From positions 1 through 64,000 of the forward strand of contig JAPPUL010000052.1 in NCBI GenBank assembly GCA_026874595.1: a stretch of 64,000 bases of DNA, written 5' to 3'. The notes below the pieces were generated by a model, which did not search any database, was not told where the DNA came from, and was given only the letters and a program-made list of their open reading frames with translations. The translations under genes and the position numbers were made by a program. The DNA comes from Sipunculus nudus. Its lineage: Eukaryota; Annelida; Sipuncula; Golfingiida; Sipunculidae. The first letter of the stretch is position 1. Each line of letters opens with the position of its first letter. Of the stretch, positions 61,464-64,000 are shown piece after piece.

Positions 61464-64000
61464 TTGATTCCGGCAAGCAACAAACAGACAAACAGACATA
61501 CGCAACTGAGTAATATGCTTGCCGAAATCTTTGATTCCGGCAAGCAACAAACAGACAGACAGACAGACAAACAGACATACGCAACTGACCAACATGCTTG
61601 CCAAAATCGAAGATTTCCGGCAAGCAATAAACAGACATTTGCGACTGGCGAACCAGCCTGCAGAAATCGAAGATATCCGGCAAGGAATGAAAAAAAAAAA
61701 ACAAAACAAAACGGTTCGTGTCCTTTCCTGAAGGACACACCGACTGAAACTTTGGACAGCAATCACCTGCATGCGCACAGACGTGCAGGCACGCGTTTTA
61801 GGTCTGACCAGGTCTGACCAGGTCTGAGGGCACACTGGAATGGTGACGTTCCTATGGCCCTGAGAAAATGGTCAGCCCGTCCCGTATATTTATTCACAAG
61901 TTTTTACAAGGAAATGGCCGTGGCCCCCGCTACGCCAATTAATTCATCCCGTCGGCTGCGGGCCTGAATTGACATTTGGCCCGATGGACCCTACACAAAA
62001 CGAGCAAACTGCGCTGATTGTCGCTCATACCTACACGTGTCTTTGTCTTACTAAAACGCGTGTCATCGTGCATTCCTGCATAACTCTGTGCATTCAGTTT
62101 TCCCTCCGTTTATAAAGTTTATATGGACATACTGACAAAGTGACCCAAGACCGAGACCAGATGACTTTACCAGGTTATGGAGAAGACTCAGAGTAAGAAC
62201 ATAAGCTATAGTTTATGTAATTGAGGCTTTGGGTTTTAGAGATATGGCCAATATAATGATATGTGTGTGAGGGTCATGTGCAGCGCCCCCTAGCGGCCAT
62301 ATCCGGAAAATGAAAAATTGTTTCGAGATATTAGTGTAAGACTTAAGATGTAATAGTTTCAAAAGGATTCTTTCAAAACTGTGCCCTTTAGAATGCTATA
62401 TGTGAGACGCAAGAGCAAGCAGGCGAATTTGAGGACAACTGACAAACAGACAGACACACTGACAAAGTGACTCAAAATTGAGTCCAGATGACTACTCCAG
62501 GTTATGGAGAAGACTCAAAAGGAAGAAAAAAGCTACAGTTTATGTAACTGAGGTTTATAGTTTTGGAGATATTGCCAAAGCATGATATGTTGGGAGAGGT
62601 TCGAGTTCAGCGCCCCCTAGCGGCCATATCCGGAAAATGAAAAATTGGTTTCGAGATATTAGTGTAAGACTTAAGATGTAATAGTTTCAAAAGGATTCTT
62701 TCAAAACTGTGCCCTTTAGAATGCTATATGTGAGACGCAAGAGCAAGCAGGCGAATTTGAGGACAACTGACAAACAGACAGACACACTGACAAAGTGACT
62801 CAAAATTGAGTCCAGATGACTACTCCAGGTTTATGGAGAAGACTCAAAGGAAGAAAAAAGCTACAGTTTATGTAACTGAGGTTTATAGTTTTGGAGATAT
62901 TGCCAAAGCATGATATGTTGGGAGAGGTTCGAGTTCAGCGCCCCCTAGCGGCCATATCCGGAAAATGAAAAATTGGTTTCGAGATATTAGTGTAAGACTT
63001 AAGATGTAATAGTTTCAAAAGGATTCTTTCAAAAACTGTGCCCTTTAGAATGCTATATGTGAGACGCAAGAGCAAGCAGGCGAATTTGAGGACAACTGAC
63101 AAACAGACAGACACACTGACAAAGTGACTCAAAATTGAGTCCAGATGACTACTCCAGGTTATGGAGAAGACTCAAAGGAAGAAAAAAGCTACAGTTTATG
63201 TAACTGAGGTTTATAGTTTTGGAGATATTGCCAAAGCATGATATGTTGGGAGAGGTTCGAGTTCAGCGCCCCCTAGCGGCCATATCCGGAAAATGAAAAA
63301 TTGGTTTCGAGATATAAGTGTAAGACTTAAGATGTAATAGTTTCAAAAGGATTCTTTCAAAACTGTGCCCTTTAGAATGCTATATGTGAGACGCAAGAGC
63401 AAGCAGGCGAATTTGCGGACAACTGACAAACAGACAGACACACTGACAAAGTGTCACAAAATAGTGACCAGATGACTACACTAGGTTATGGAAAAAACTC
63501 AGAGGAAGAAAATAAGCTATAGTTTATGTAATTGAGGCTTATAATTTTGGAGATATGGCCAAAATATGAATATGTTCGAGAGGTTCGCATCCAGCGCCCC
63601 CTAGCGGCCCTATTCAAAAATGAAAAAACAATTTCGAGATACTAGTATAGGACTTATAATATTTCAGTTTCAGAAAGATTCCTGCAATAATGTGGCCTTT
63701 GGCGCAAGATGAATGAAATCTCGAAATATCTCTATTCACGAGATATTTTACGAGATACTGCAATACTTGTTATAAAATCTTGTAGTACTAGTTGAATGCT
63801 ACCTGATGCAAAAAACTAGATCACTCTAGCTTTAAAACTGACAAAGTTAGAAAAATAAGACCCCTTATATTCGAATATCATGACTTTTCCCCAAAAATTT
63901 GTAACCATGGTTACGGCAAATTTGAGTCAGCTACACACCAGATGACAGGCCTTGGAATGACGATCAAAATGAGCTATTGTTGAAGTAGATACGACTAATA
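61464..64000 (+). repeat. Array unit U23 (A-B-B-C-D), cut by window edge, indel-rich
   Basis: The unit stops at the window edge, inside the AT-rich segment and before its half-site cluster. CTCF-like motifs start at 62281, 62608, 62936, 63264 and 63592. Six single-base length changes fall in 1.3 kb: one G lost near 62320, an A gained near 62520, a T gained near 62831, an A gained near 63035, an A gained near 63570 and an A lost near 63620. All other units together show three. Confidence 0.95.

Larger units (their letters stand above)
1..64000. repeat. Macrosatellite array, 2,764-bp unit, 23 copies, nested 327-bp modules
   Basis: The same 2,764-bp sequence recurs head-to-tail from edge to edge. 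Landmarks such as the 14-bp palindrome GTAACCATGGTTAC and the A12 tract return at constant spacing. Unit lengths are 2,764 in most copies, 3,091 in three (plus one 327-bp module), 2,437 in one (minus one module), and 2,763 or 2,765 where a homopolymer gained or lost a base. All units have the same orientation. I see no gene, RNA gene, transposase or reverse transcriptase. The open frames present are translations of CAGA tracts or of repeated non-coding DNA. Near-identity of the copies points to recent amplification or strong homogenisation. Unit boundaries used here are arbitrary, phased to window position 1. Confidence 0.98.

Noticed and set aside
62935-63132. 65-codon minus-strand frame unique to U23
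   Set aside because: Arises from a single-base insertion in the indel-rich last unit; probably a consensus error.
1-64000. rDNA intergenic spacer or tandem 5S/histone cluster
   Set aside because: No rRNA, 5S or histone sequence appears in the unit; every base belongs to the repeat described.

Overview
The whole 64 kb window is one head-to-tail tandem array. I see no protein-coding gene, rRNA or tRNA and no flanking single-copy DNA. A unit of 2,764 bp is repeated 22 full times plus one unit cut by the right window edge (U1-U23). Both window edges lie inside the array, so its true length is unknown. By eye the units are almost identical: I found about eight substitutions and nine single-base homopolymer-type indels in 64 kb, plus whole-module copy-number changes. 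The DNA is eukaryotic satellite/macrosatellite. CAGA-tract minisatellites, the TGACCTTGACCTTTGACCT-type segment and the style of the repeats resemble interspersed repeats I know from bivalve molluscs. That assignment is inference, at roughly 60-70%; another marine invertebrate is possible.

Layout of one unit (reference copy at 2577-5340). (1) 2577-2699: segment opening with a cluster of nuclear-receptor-type half-sites. (2) 2700-2990: CAGA/CAAA tetranucleotide tracts interleaved with four degenerate copies of a 60-79 bp minisatellite, three of which can fold into long hairpins. (3) 2992-3018: A12 tract followed by CAAAA steps. (4) 3020-3131: short hairpins and three 10-bp direct repeats. (5) 3132-3432: about 300 bp of non-repeated, more GC/CpG-rich sequence with a nested inverted repeat, an ACACGTGT palindrome and a TATAAAG. 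(6) 3433-5010: a nested tandem of about 327-bp modules A-B-B-C-D, each carrying one CTCF-like motif (CAGCGCCCCCTAGCGGCCA). (7) 5011-5340: AT-rich segment with several strong palindromes.

Units differ mainly in the number of B modules. Most units are A-B-B-C-D. U9, U10 and U12 carry one extra B (3,091 bp) and U18 lacks one (2,437 bp). The window therefore holds 117 CTCF-like motifs, all in the same orientation and spaced 327 bp within a unit. In B and C modules the motif directly abuts a near-consensus RNA polymerase III B-box (GGTTCGAGTTC).

The most interesting reading is a DXZ4/D4Z4-like macrosatellite, an array of candidate insulator sites, in an invertebrate. The motif counts and spacing are directly visible; factor binding and function are inference. 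The final unit (62.3-63.6 kb) has a cluster of single-base indels that looks more like reduced consensus quality than biology.
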